Shown here one piece after another: positions 33,274 through 45,137 of a DNA stretch of 64,000 nt (position 1 is the first letter of the stretch; each line of letters starts with the position of its first letter). The notes under the pieces are model-generated. The model had not been told where the DNA came from, did no database searches, and saw nothing but the letters and a program-made list of their open reading frames with translations. Source of the stretch: Lethocerus indicus (taxonomy: Eukaryota > Arthropoda > Insecta > Hemiptera > Belostomatidae); the NCBI GenBank assembly GCA_019843655.1, contig JACDQD010000005.1:10009575-10073574 (forward strand), in the 5' to 3' direction. The position numbers and the translations under genes are program-made.

Positions 33274-36200
33274 AGCTGTAAATTAACGCTCCCAGAGAGG
33301 ACGGCGCTTGAACGGTGCAGAATAGGGACTTTGCGGTTTCTTGGGGCTTGGATTATTCCGCGGTCCCACCTTCTGCACCAAGTAGCAACGATTTCGCTTC
33401 ACGACAGCGCCACGAATGAGGATATTTCGAATTCCCGCGGATCACCGAAATTCTACTAGACATACTAAAACTACCATTCAATTCAGGACATTTCAAGTAT
33501 TATTGTTCAAACTATTTAGATTAGTTTCCATTATGCTCACTTTCCGGGCAATGGACGGTATGTAATCAGCAATTAATGAATTTCGGACCAACAGTAGTAT
33601 TTAATGTTATTATTTGTTTACAAGGAACAAAACTCTAAAATATCGTACATTGGTTTTACTTACGTTACTATATATTTGCCCCAGTGTTTAAGTTAAGCTC
33701 AAGTTATACAATTATTAGAAAAGGATTAATATCCCAAGTGAACCTAATGAACTGTTCATTGTAATTGACGACACAGAATAGAAGAGTCGGGATTGTTTGC
33801 TATGGGTAAGGGCGACAAAGTGAGCCGTCGGAATATAACTCCCCCCCCCCTCCAACACCCCGCGCTTTTAATAATTGCGCCCCACAATAACCGATGCTTC
33901 GTCGCCCCAAACACCCAATTTTAGGATTCGAGTTTTCATCCCCGGCGTCTCCAGCGCGGCACTTAAATGGTTTTAGAATCGGGTAGGTGCAAGTCACTCT
34001 CGGTTAATAAATTACAGTTGGGGCGGCCAGTTTGCAAACCAAACCGGTTTCAATTGACGTGCAATTTTCCGACAATTCCCTCCCTCCCTCCCGCCCCCGC
34101 GCCTTCCCTCCGCTCCACTCCACTTCTCCCTCCCCAGTTCGCGCCCACTTTAGTCTTCCTTTTCTTCCTCCTTTTCCTTTTCTTCGTTTTGGCGTGTTTT
34201 TTTAATTTTCATTGTAACTATTACGTTTCTATTTCCAATATCTGCGCAACAATTGCATTTTCCGCGCCGGCTTCACAATTTTTCTTTCTCAGCCGCGTAC
34301 TATTGATGGAAGATAAATTGGAAGCAAATATTTCGATGTTATTTTTAAATTGTTTTAATATAGCAAATTATACCCTTCAATTTAGCACTGCCATATTGGA
34401 CTAACAGCACTTTGTTCACTAATATCATATTCGAACAAAACCGTGAAAAACTAAGGCCCGTGCAAGATATTTAGGCGGCGTACGTTATCGAACCTCGTTT
34501 TCAGGGCACGAAAAATAAACACGGTATTGCATTCGAACGGGGGCCGCGTTGAAATTCAGATGAGACCGGGACCGGCTCTAGATATCTAGAACTTATTTAG
34601 TCGCCGATAGAAGAGGTAGTCGAGAGAGGAACGGTCGAAAAAGATTGGACCGGTACCAGAATGGGTTGTGGCGTTTTGGCAACCGTCCCCGGGGCAGTCC
34701 CTCCTCACGAATTCACCGCAATCATCGGACACCGTCCACCTTGAATATGCCCCACTCTATTTATTCTGTCAGGGTTGCGACAGCCGGCAGCGCCCATTTT
34801 ACCGGCTTCCATCGTCTCCAGTCATAGCCCAATTGGTATTTCGGAGGATTCGGCACTCGCCCGCCACCCGATACCAATAACACGATCATTATCCAATCGA
34901 AACACAGTATGATCTCCTCCTCCATTCTTCCTTCTGTATATTTCAATAAATATTATTTTCCTTCTAACCTAAACTTAACCATAATTGAAGTACACTGACC
35001 GAGGTAAAGCGCAAGTCGAACTTCCAAAAGCAGGTCGATTTCGTATTTCCGTGTTTCGAAATTCATTCAACTTTGTCAAAACAGGACGTGGCCACCGGCT
35101 AAAGGAAGTTTTTTGGCGGGTCGTTACTTCAGCCGACTGCGGGGGTTTATTAAAACCGCCGATATAATTGCCAACTATGCCGATAACTAATGCCCTCGCA
35201 TTTACTTGGGCGCATTTCAAAAAGTTGAATTATCATTTACCGTCTATTTTGTTGACAAATATTCGTTCGGGCCCCGCCCCCGACCGGAAGCCGGATAAAT
35301 GAAATAGGTCGTCTCTATTAGTTTTGACAGGGAATTAGAGAGGACCCGCATTCACTCTCGAAATACCCACCCTCCGCTTTCGTGTCCGCTTTCTCTAATA
35401 CGACGAGCCTCAGTAGTCACATTCGGGCACGGAAAAACTCACTTCTCAGTCGGCAGCCTCTCAACAGATGTATAAACCCGTTCATACAATTCGCCATTAA
35501 TTTTTAGATATTTTAACGCCACCGACCGGTCGCCAAATTGACTCCGTACAGAATAGTTGGCACGCCCCTCATGCAATAACCGTAAATTGTACTGTAATTT
35601 ACAATTGGTAAGCGGATATTTAAGCCGCAGTGCACGCAACCGCGGTCACCGTATTATATTTTCTGATCTCGGCATATTCCTATTCCACTGAGGTAATCCC
35701 GAAAATCAATTGAATAAACCGAGCATCCGAGAGTGCACGTCTCTTACAATATTCTCAGATCAATTTTCGGACATTTGAATTCCAGTCAATAGTCATTTCG
35801 GACAGTTAGGACGGATGCGGTTGGCGTCCGCCTTGAAAAAATGTTGCACCTACCAGGACTACAACTAATTATTAATTCCACTACAAATATTCTGACAATG
35901 TATAATCTCAAAAGTTTCAATTAATTAATTTATAATTATTCCTTATAGCCTTTATTAGCCTTTGAAACAAGGTTTATGTGATTAAGTGTAGGTAGGTTGA
36001 TGGATAATAAATACCGATGAATGTTAGTAACATTTAAATAAAATATCCGATTATGTAAGCGCAATAATTTTATACCCTGGTCTTAGTAGGGGGAAAGTGC
36101 GCAAGTCATGTCTCGATGTGCCAGTAGTTTATTTATATCTCGTCGAATTAAAACATATCTTCTTATATATAGTTAGTAGGATACATATCTGCGATATGTT

Positions 36201-36550
36201 AGGATACACCTGCTTTTTTCCAAGCACATGAAAGTAACATATTTCATGTACTTACTGATGAACAGTTCTCTGGTCCAATTTTCCATCGTATAATTCGTAT
36301 TGTATTTCTAAGGCCGGTACCCAACTCCTAGCTTACCTGAAAAAAAGAAGAAACGGGCGTTGAAAAAAATTAAAAGAAAAAGAGTCGGAAAAAACTTGCT
36401 CCCCTCCCACCCAACAAAAAACAACTGGCAGACTCACTGAGTGCACAACAAACACGAAGGGTCCGGTGTAATATTTATGGTGTATAAATACGATAATTCG
36501 GTCTGAGAATTCAGTGTATTTAAAGTGTGTCAGCCGTGTCAACAGTGCGG
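33274..36550. other. Intronic mosaic
   Basis: CT/CCCT-rich sequence at 34079-34190 and a C-rich run at 33841-33850 stand out. The stretch 35850-36300 is strongly AT-rich and holds an imperfect 11-bp hairpin at 36223-36252. No gene is supported. The 145-codon frame at 33967-34404 is an artefact of pyrimidine-rich DNA. Confidence 0.4.
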
Positions 36551-38430
36551 GACCGGGGCGTTATCTCGCCGGGGCCTCAGATAAACCCGGCCCTGCCCCC
36601 GCCACTTAGGCCTCTCCAACGCCGCTTTACGGTGGAAGCCAGTGCTTAAAACACAAATTGGAAGGTTCATTTTCGGTTAATCGCTATGAATGACTATTGC
36701 GCTAAAAGCGTAGCGTTGGAAAATAGAAGTGCTAGACAGAGCACTAAAGGAAGGAACTGGGTAAGAAAGAAAATTTAGAAAAATCCGTTGCGTGGACACT
36801 CCAGACATTTTGTATTTATCGCTTTTCGCGATTGAAATCGATTCTTGGTTATTGATTCTATTCGAATTTCCTTTCAATAACAAACAGTAACATTTAAGCC
36901 GCTATAAGTATTAGTCTGGAATTGGCTTCAATGTGACTAATTTTGACCCACTCGTCAAGTTTCAGGCCACGTCTTATTACCCAAGTGATCAGGGAACCGA
37001 GACCCCAGTCTGTCCGCGTGCATTAGAATTAAGCGCGCTTGCCCCTATCGGGACCGGGATGGTCCAGAAGACCATTTTTATTTCTCGTGTTAAAACGGAA
37101 CGGCCGGAAAAGGGGCAATATTCGCCGCGAACCGGATTCCCCCCTTTTCAGGAGTAGTAGATCAATCACATTTGGACAGCGATCGATTTATATTTTTTTT
37201 TTTATTGCGCGGCCCTCGGCTGACTGATGATAACGCGTTTACCGGTTTAACAGGCGAGACGAACGAGCGCGAGAAACGGCCTAGGCCGTCGGCCAAAATC
37301 TACTCGCTCTTCGAACGGTGAACGCTGTAACGAGGAGAAGACTCAAGAGTACTAGAAAGTACTTTCGGTCTTATGTCGAAAGTATTCTTTCAAACTGCAT
37401 TGTTTGAAAAATCCGGAATGTTTCATAGAGTTATAAAGGCTAAGAAAAAGGCTCCGGAATAAAGCGTTTAATCAGTGAATGTTAACAATTGTGTGAAACC
37501 AGCAGATGTGGCATCCGTGAGATCTACAACGCATTGAACTAGTTACTAATTACCTCACTTTCATCGCTAATAGCACCGACTATTTTTTAAATTACTCGTT
37601 TTAATTTTTGATTTTAAGATTGATGCTCCGACGGTTTCGAATACCTACGCTATGTAAAACAGGGAACACGGGCAACCGACATGCCCGAATGACTCACCGA
37701 TCAACCGGTGGAAATCTATTGCAGATGGCCGCCAAGAGAACAGTCTAATGGTGAGAAGATCGCAAGAACCATTGTACTAATTTTAAGTTCTACAAGAGAA
37801 ACACGTATATACTCGCCGGTGCGTATTCCGACAATTCCTCCCCCGTTTCCCGACCCATCGCTGAACTATAGCAGTCCTGAAATAGATTATGTTTTAGTTA
37901 GAAGCCACCTTCTTCTCCAGATAGTTTGTACATCGCCGATAGTTATGCCGCGTCCAAATATTTATTGTTGCGTTTGAGACCCTCCCGGGCGTAGAACTAA
38001 TTCTATTCACACCACAGCCCCCGGAAGGGATTAATGACCGAGTTTATACCCCGCCCGCCACCGCCCGCTTGTTTCTGCATTGGAGGCCGGGGAGGAGCGC
38101 AGTAAATTTTACGGTGCTTGTGCTCCGAGGGGGAATATAACTAGTGCCGCCGTGTGTTCAAGAATAGCTGACAGCCTGCGTTTGCCCAACAGCTCGTATC
38201 CCCGTGCAAGGTCGAACGATGAAGTAAGCACCACCGGCACATAACCGGCACGTTAACGGAAATATCTCGGGGGCCGATTTCGAATATTTTCCACCGCCGC
38301 TCCTCCTCCCGCAGCCCCGCTTACCGAATTTCCCGAAAGTCGAAGGCTCTCCAGTTACAATCGGACGGGGTAATACCAGTTTATTTTCACAGCATAATTC
38401 ATTCCACCCCCCCCCCACGGTCGGTTCATT
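36551..38430. other. CG-rich to mixed mosaic
   Basis: CG-rich patches lie at 36550-36640 and 37985-38410. A possible microexon-like interval (acceptor TATTGCAG at 37724, donor ATG|GTGAGA near 37751) is too short to support. No gene is supported. Confidence 0.35.
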
Positions 38431-39467
38431 TGAATATGTCAGTACCTCGATCGTGTATTCACTTTATTTCAATACCGCGGTGTTTTTAAACTGCAAATTC
38501 ACGATTTTAAAATAACCGAGGACGGGTATTATTATTTGTCTATTTTCCTTGGCGACACTGCAGTTCGCTACAACAATATTGATGTTCGTTGAAACGTCTC
38601 GCATGACGTTATCATTCTATTTAAGGTACGACGAACGTCCTGCCCCCGCCCCCTTTGCTTCAACTTCAAACATATCCGAATAATTATTCACCTGCATTTT
38701 GAACCTTTTTCTGTTACGTCATGCCTTTTAGGTACTTCGATCCATCTTCTTCCCCGTGCACTGACTAATCCTCGACCAAACAATTTCGGGAAATAGAGAC
38801 GATATAATGGGTTAAGTATTTATAAATTACTTATCAGTCCTGGAGTTGAGTAGCGAGTGAACGCCTGTCTATTTTTAGTACATTTCTGTGCGGTTTTACC
38901 CAGTACGACCGATGACTGTACGGGCTTCAATATGCGTATCACTAATGTGTTAGTTCAAGCATTAGAATGCGCGGTGGTACATCGCCTGGAAGCGACATCG
39001 GATTATTTAATGCAACATCCTAATAAGGGCTCGCGGTGACGCAGGTGATGTTGATTAGAATATCAAAGATCGTTTACGAAATAAGGTTTCGATAAAGGAG
39101 TTGGGCTGGGGGCTGGATGGTTTCATAATAATAAAGTAATCGGAGAAAGAGCGGGAGAATTTAAATTCAATCTACCGGCGGCCGATCGGTGAAAAATGAG
39201 ACTCGCGAAAAACGATACCCGGCTTCCAATCGTACGATAAATAAAGATCATTATTTGATCAATAACCGTTCCGCCCATTTGCCAACTCTAATGATGAGCG
39301 TATTCAACGGCATAAACTCATGTGTCAATAGCGCAGCCGATACACTGTTTGTACAGGAATGTTTGCCTCGTCTGTTCGAAGAGGAAAAAACAACGCAACG
39401 CAATCCGGTCAGTTGAGTTATATTTCGGAACCCGAGCGTTAAATTCACCACAATTAGTTCGGAATAC
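38431..39467. other. Mixed intronic stretch before the foldback repeat
   Basis: No exon or simple repeat is supported. The left end of a long open frame that runs into the repeat begins at 39322 and is discussed with the repeat. Confidence 0.4.
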
Positions 39468-39726
39468 CCGTTCTGTGGTCTGCGGGGGGTTGGAATACCG
39501 TAGATATCGTGTGTTTCTGTCGCCTCTCGCCGGTTCGGTCTTTTGCTGGACCGTGACACAGTGCAGTGAGGACGCCCAAAAGACCGGAGCGACTGACACC
39601 GCTACTGAAGATGGCGAGCAGCCGAAACCGGTCTCTAGCAAAGGGCAAAACCAGAAACACGCGAAATCTACGGTCCACCACAACTGGTACGCTCCGTCTC
39701 TAATCCCTGGGCCCGTCTTCAGTAGC
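39468..39726. mobile_element. Foldback/inverted repeat element with a hammerhead-like core, copy A
   Basis: The left arm (39468-39553) matches the arm of the repeat at 50139-50202. A diverged, shortened copy lies in inverted orientation at 39628-39687. Between them is a hammerhead-like core (39605-39633). The 11-mer GCTACTGAAGA at 39601-39611 is exactly inverted at 39716-39726. On the minus strand the core reads CCGGTTTCGG...CATCTTCAG, a repeat core I associate with insect genomes (from memory, not searched). The longest plus-strand open frame of the window (39322-39867, 181 codons) crosses the whole repeat and is therefore unlikely to be a gene. No reverse transcriptase or transposase is present, so any mobility would be non-autonomous. 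Confidence 0.55.
39605..39633 (+). ncRNA. Hammerhead-ribozyme-like motif
   Basis: On the plus strand CTGAAGA (39605-39611) fits the conserved CUGANGA box. GGC/GCC (39613-39615 with 39621-39623) can form stem II around a five-base loop. GAAAC (39624-39628) fits the second box, and GTC (39631-39633) the cleavage triplet after a palindromic CCGG that could act as a minimal stem III in a dimer. GCTA at 39601-39604 can pair with TAGC at 39636-39639 as stem I. Departures from the canonical form are an extra U (39612) before stem II and two extra bases before the stem I partner. Activity is therefore uncertain, and the fit may be coincidental. Confidence 0.3.
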
Positions 39727-39739
39727 ATTCAATCCGTAT

Positions 39740-41500
39740 ATCGGTGGGGTGGTATTATTATATACGCTAGTATTGACGCAATAGCGCTGTCACTGCACCA
39801 GATTGGAGGGCGGAGAGATAACTGCGACGGATGCTGCATCTGCGGCGGACACGCCGGTCGCTCCTGAAATAGCGCCATTCTCACCAGGACCCGGGCCGCG
39901 GAATCGTCTCTTAATGGGCCTCAAATGGGTTACATAATTGAAGTCAATGATGCCTTCTTCCACGCTCTAAAATTAGACGCCTTTTTCAAGGATCGACCGA
40001 ACAATACTACCTTTTTACATAGAACAGTTACAGTGTGTCTTTTCCACGCGTTTGCTGGTTAAATTGTCGATGCCGTAAAAGCAGTCGTGATCAACTAGAG
40101 AAATTATATTTTTCAGTAATTATCAGCTTATGTTCGAAAACACGATTGTCAATATGTATTCAAAATTGGTCGGAATTATATTTTCAGCGATGAAATATTA
40201 TCGGCGTAGAACTGAAACTGAATTAGGCACCAAAAATGAAACTGCCCTTCGTCGGTAACTTTGGTAAAGGTCTAGATACGAAGTAGGAAATGTTGGCCCG
40301 ATTCGGGTTGAGTGTTTCTCAACATGTTCCTGACTCAGTCGTGAATCACCGACTGGTTTAAACTATAGACAATACGTTAGTCACCGGTTTGGATGCCTTG
40401 GGCATAGACATTATCGGAAACGCTTCCCAGGTCGATAGTTAAATGCCGTATATGGTGGAACCGACAATTTATCTACAGTGGTTAGGTTCATGATATGCAT
40501 ACATAGTTTATGCCCTCTTACCTGTTATATTTTCAAAAAAAATAAACTGTACAATAAAAGGCATATTTTAGTATTCTATTACCTACAACGAGTGAGTACA
40601 AAACTTTTATACGGAGGTTTCAATCATTGCTCCTATAAATATCGGATACGTTTACACTAGGTGTAAATTTCTGTACGGAAAATTGTTAAGTTCGAAACCA
40701 TCCAGTTTAGAAGTTCTGTCTTGAAGCGTCATTAGAAGCTTTGTTTCGCACAATTGGAGCGGTCTTCACCAAATCGGGGGCCGTAAGAAGTGAATCCCGA
40801 ATAAAAACTAGGGACAGCGGTTTCATTCCGGCTTCCCACACGGCTCCCGCTTTTTCAGCCGCACAGCTAACCACCACACGCGCATAACAAGCAAAGCCAC
40901 TTACCTCCAAACTGATTCGACTTCGGAATTCGAGGGGGTTAATCCCTTTTTGCGGAAATTTCGCTTGCGAAAGAACGTGACCAATTACCGATTATTTGGC
41001 GGCCATAAAAGCATCTGAAAGGTGGTGAGAGGACCGGTAATTAATGCTTCGTTTTTAGATAAGCTGACAAGGTTTGTCTGAAGTTAAATTTTGAGCTACA
41101 GAAGTTCGATTTTTCTTTTAATAGACATTCAAATATGACTGATCCTTAAAACGAAAATCAATAAAAAAATTACATTCCGTGTAATAAGTGTGTTCTTCAG
41201 ATAATAAAAATGCTAATTATCATAAACCATTTTAAAGGAAATGAAGATAGAAAATGATAATAGCACGAGGAAAGAAGTTGCTTAAGAAAAACAGTTATCG
41301 GTTTTTTGTATATAAGAGTTTTTATTATAATTACCTATTTTTTTATTACAAAATTTTAAATACGCGGAATTTTTGCTCTTTGGTGAATGCATTCTGGCGA
41401 TTCGTGGTAAATCAAAGAAAATTTCTCAAGCATACGTTTCGCGTTAAAAACATCTGTGCAACTGAGTATTAAACCTTCCCTTTAAAATAGGTCGTGCGAC
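39740..41500. other. Mixed to AT-rich intronic stretch
   Basis: It contains the second copy (40222-40248) of the 27-bp word seen at 1321-1347. The part 41080-41470 is strongly AT-rich. No gene is supported. Confidence 0.4.
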
Positions 41501-43430
41501 ATTACGGCAAAGCGGGATTTCTGTCCGCGAATATTCTCGATGTGTTCGTGGAGGGGGGGGTATATACTATTTTAGAAATACACCGAAGGCACACTTGTCG
41601 GTTGGGCTCATAGGGTACAGACGAGATTGAATGTCGTGAAACGATGAGTAAGGGGGAGGGGGTCTAAATTATGTTATCCGGGAAAAATCATTGGGAACGT
41701 CGGCTGTCCTTCTTTGGGGCAAAGGATGAGGGTGTGTTGTGTGAGGCGAAAAGTGCAGGGGTCGAACAATCTGCCGCGGTAAGGGGTCCTAATTATAAAC
41801 AGCCTTGATAAGCCCGTTTCTTATTTGGTGCGAGGGGAGTCCAGAAATAGCCTCGCTGAGGGGCATCTCACACGCACTCACACGGGCACACGCGGCCCCT
41901 CTCAAACCTCGGCTAGCCTCGAACCGGGCGTTCACCATCTAGCCCAGATATATCCCTTGGAGAGAACTCACACTGTTAACCTCGTAACGAATTCTTAATT
42001 CCCGAGTAAAATTCCGTTTCATTGTACACATCCGGCGATTCCACCGGCTAATCGAAAAGCGGTCCGCTTTTTTTATCGAAATGCTTTGGCTTCCGTATTA
42101 CACTATATGAAAAAGAAATCGGCCTGAATAATAATAATTAAAGGATGTAAAACTTGTATAATAGATTACTTTATTTAAACATTAAGATGTGTGAAACTTT
42201 TCGCACAATTTCCCAGGACTATCTCTCTCAATATATATACAATGTCACTGATAGAAAACTAGAGCTTCAATATACTACAAGCGGAATTCTAGCATTAGGT
42301 GATGAAATAATTTGTTTTATAAAATTGTCCGTTAGAGCAACAGGCCATTTTATAAATTAATTCAACAATCATGCGAATTAGGCGTCAATTTGTTGTGAAA
42401 ATTATTATGCCTATTTAAGCTATTGTTCAGTTTAAATACTTAATTGCAGTGTTGACCTACACCAGTGTCTGTAGACCGGCCAAGTCCTACCGAAGTCGGC
42501 AGATAAGAGTACGACAATTGTAATATGATAATAAGCCCGACGGGGGTATTCCCACGGGAGTGCCGAGCCAGCATTGCCGGGGACACTGTCAAGGCTGTCT
42601 CGTCAGGGCCCATCATCGCTGCAAAAATATACAACCAGAGATAAGCGAGCAGTCCCACAGATAAGATTTGTGTTTTTAATTCGGTATTTGAATATTTACG
42701 TGCTTATACCTATAGTATTCGGTACGGAAAGCTGTATGCTGGTTCCCAACCCTGCAGGCAACCTGCTTCGAGAGCAAGGTGTTTTCGTAACACAACAGAG
42801 CGATGTAGCAAAAGACCCGTCGATAGTAAGTCCCAGTTATTTTTCAGCCAAGTCCCTACACTTAGTTAATACACCTTAACTCGACCAGACTCAGAGTTTC
42901 AGCCGCTCGCATTTAAAATCGTATCTTACAATTATTGTTACTCATGAAAATGTGATACTCTCGCAAAATGTCGATCTTGTAAACAGTCACAGTCCATGGC
43001 TCTACAACAAGACCTATTTGTCACAGAAATTGTTCCAAGAGCTAGGCCCGAAACCCTTTTAGAGGTTGATAACTACCCGAACGCTCGCGGGCCCCTCATA
43101 TTTTGTAGAACCAAACAGGCATTTAATTTATTTTTCCAGTTTCCTCGGTTCCCCGCACCCGTTTACTGCCTACTTAGCTGGGAGCTGAGTAACATTTCCC
43201 GATGGCTCTAATCTAAGATCTCAGTACGTCAGCAACTCTCGCGCATTTAACGCCGGTGCTGAAGTCCCGTCTTGTTTTTTCCTTCAATTCCGAGTTGGAG
43301 AACGTACAAATATAAGAGAGAAGTAAGAAAAGTGGTGAGAGCGACTCGAAAGAGGGAAACAGATGTAGATGTGGGATAGGGGAGTGATATAAAGGAGTTA
43401 GAGCCTTAGTTAGTAGACTGGAGAGCGCGT
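41501..43430. other. Mixed intronic stretch
   Basis: A G8 run lies at about 41551-41558 and CA-rich sequence at 41871-41895. The frame 42574-42879 (101 codons) has no recognised domain. Around 42440-42660 the sequence is less CG-mosaic and may be an old repeat, without visible ends. No gene is supported. Confidence 0.35.
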
Positions 43431-43449
43431 GTAAAAAACGGGTCCGCGG

Positions 43450-43519
43450 AGAGAGAGAGAGAGAGGGAGGGAGGGAGAGAGAGAGACACCACGCCTCCGG
43501 CCCGAATTCCTCGAGCCCA

Positions 43520-43586
<67 letters not shown>

Positions 43587-43599
43587 GCACACACACACC
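43450..43599. repeat. Facing (GA)n and (CT)30 tracts with a (CA)n tail
   Basis: Imperfect GA/GGGA repeats at 43450-43487 are followed, after a 34-bp spacer, by a pure CT run at 43522-43582 and CA units to 43599. Because the two tracts face each other they can pair as a long hairpin. They produce Arg/Glu frames that are not genes. Confidence 0.9.
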
Positions 43600-44420
43600 A
43601 GTCAAAGCAGCTAAAGTACGGACAAGAGTTCGAAAATGGAAGAAAATAGTTAATACCCCGCCTTGCTTAAACAGCTGCCCAAACTAGTTAGCCGAACTTC
43701 GTCATGGGGAAGGAGTCAAACTTGACCTGAAGGAACTTGACGAGCGGACAAATTCTTGAAGCCCAGCCGTCAGAAGAGGCAGCCACTATCCGCCAAGTTG
43801 CGGGATGTGGCCCCCTGTCTCAGCCTCCCCAACAGTCGGCGGGACCTGAAAACCCTCATTGGATGTGGTTTCATAGGCCTGGAGGTTACACCTCCGGGTA
43901 ACTTGGTTAAGGAGCTGATTTGGAAATGAGCCCGGACAATCATAAAACACTAAGAGCCTCTAGCGTCAGCAGGTGCTACAATTACCACCATTGAAGACCG
44001 GATTACTCAAACAGGAAAGAACAGCGCTTCACCAGTATCAAGAACGTGAACGTTGTTCCAAGCCATGTGGCTTTGAGATTTTGAGACTGCCAACGAAAGA
44101 TTCGGTATCTTAATAACAGTTATTAGTTCGTGTACCTTAGTATTAGCACTCGTCCCATTTTATGCCTCGACTCGCCTCGGGTTTTCGTTGTCGCCCTCAG
44201 TAGAATTCAGTCTGTAAACTCTGCATGTTAGCTATCGACGAATCTTCAGGCTATCGTTACAACTATCGAGAGTTATAATAAGAATTGTGTTATATAATAA
44301 ACGAGGATCGTTTAAAGGATCAGAAGAGCGGTCATACGCGAAAGCCTTGATGGCCGCTCGGAGGCAAACCGGAAAGAGAGGGAGGACAAAAAGAGATATC
44401 TCACTGTGTCAGTTTAATGC
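43600..44420. pseudogene. Possible degraded coding remnant, unidentified
   Basis: The sequence from about 43710 to 44100 is less CG-mosaic than its surroundings. It reads in broken plus-strand frames as GVKLDLKELDERTNS, then after a frame change LSAKLRDVAPCLSLPNSRRD and LIGCGFIGLEVTPPGNLVKE before a stop. This looks like protein-coding sequence damaged by stops and a frameshift, perhaps from a mobile element. I recognise no family, so this is a weak call made on residue texture alone. Confidence 0.15.
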
Positions 44421-44955
44421 CGGCGGTTAGTTAGCTAGCCTCCAGGTATGGGCCGAGCCATTTTTCTCCAAATCGCGGAACGGCGGTGTAAATTCGCCGG
44501 CCGTAGAGATATTTGAGCGCGGGGCCAATTGCGTCAGCCGGGTGAACACTGTAGGGCCGCCGCCGGGGACGACGATTAATAACGAAATCGGGGACTCGCG
44601 GGCGACTTTATTAAACCCGTTCCGACCCGTCCAAGGCCGTGCCGCCCCCCCGCCACAAAACGTATTACCCGCTGCGGAAAGTACGCTCACAAATTCTTCC
44701 GAGAGGATTTTACCGTTCCGCCGCGAAGGCGACTACCGCATCAACCAACTGACTAACAGTGATCGGCTATAAATTGTTTGGAAAACCGTATACAATTTCG
44801 AGGACGAAAATTCAAGTTTATCTGACACGCATTAGTTATAAAGTCCGTTAATATTTAATGTTCTAATAATTTGTTATATCCGCCTCCCTACCTCCTAACG
44901 CATTACAAATATTGAATAGTGGAAATAATATGCGTTATATTTGTTCGACATACAG
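44421..44955. other. CG-rich regulatory-looking mosaic
   Basis: A dense alternation of CGCCGGCCG-type words and TTAATAAC/TTTATTAAA words at 44440-44760, similar to blocks at 47.9 and 55.5 kb. No exon is supported. Confidence 0.35.
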
Positions 44956-45080
44956 GCGCAATGAATCAACATATGGTATTTCCGTGTCGTATTTCTCTGG
45001 GTATTCGGTACATTTTTCAAGGAAGGAAATGGATTTACGGTCGTCGGGGATTGAGCGGAGTGATATTTTCTTCTCAAGCC
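44956..45080 (+). CDS. Candidate 125-nt exon beside a GA tract
   Basis: ACATACAG at 44948-44955 could be an acceptor. AAGCC|GTAAGT (GT at 45081) is a good donor. Two plus-strand frames are open across the interval. The residues show no family resemblance, and the pyrimidine tract before the acceptor is weak. Listed only because both ends carry plausible signals. Confidence 0.12.
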
Positions 45081-45100
45081 GTAAGTTCAACTGGTAAAGT

Positions 45101-45137
45101 GAGAGAGAGAGAGAGAGAGAGAGAGGGAGTGAGAGAG
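45101..45137. repeat. (GA)n tract
   Basis: GA units at 45101-45126 and a short second run to 45137, followed by GGGA-rich sequence. A palindromic AATGGCCGGCCATT follows at 45185-45198. Confidence 0.9.

Noticed and set aside
36223..36252. 11-bp hairpin with one mismatch as a microRNA precursor
   Set aside because: The stem is far too short for a precursor and no known microRNA seed is recognised.
37725..37750. Microexon between TATTGCAG and ATG|GTGAGA
   Set aside because: About 26 nt with weak flanking context. The signals are common enough to be chance.
39322..39867. 181-codon plus-strand frame, with a 136-codon minus-strand frame across it
   Set aside because: Both strands are open because the sequence is an inverted repeat with the hammerhead-like core. 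The product has no recognisable domain.
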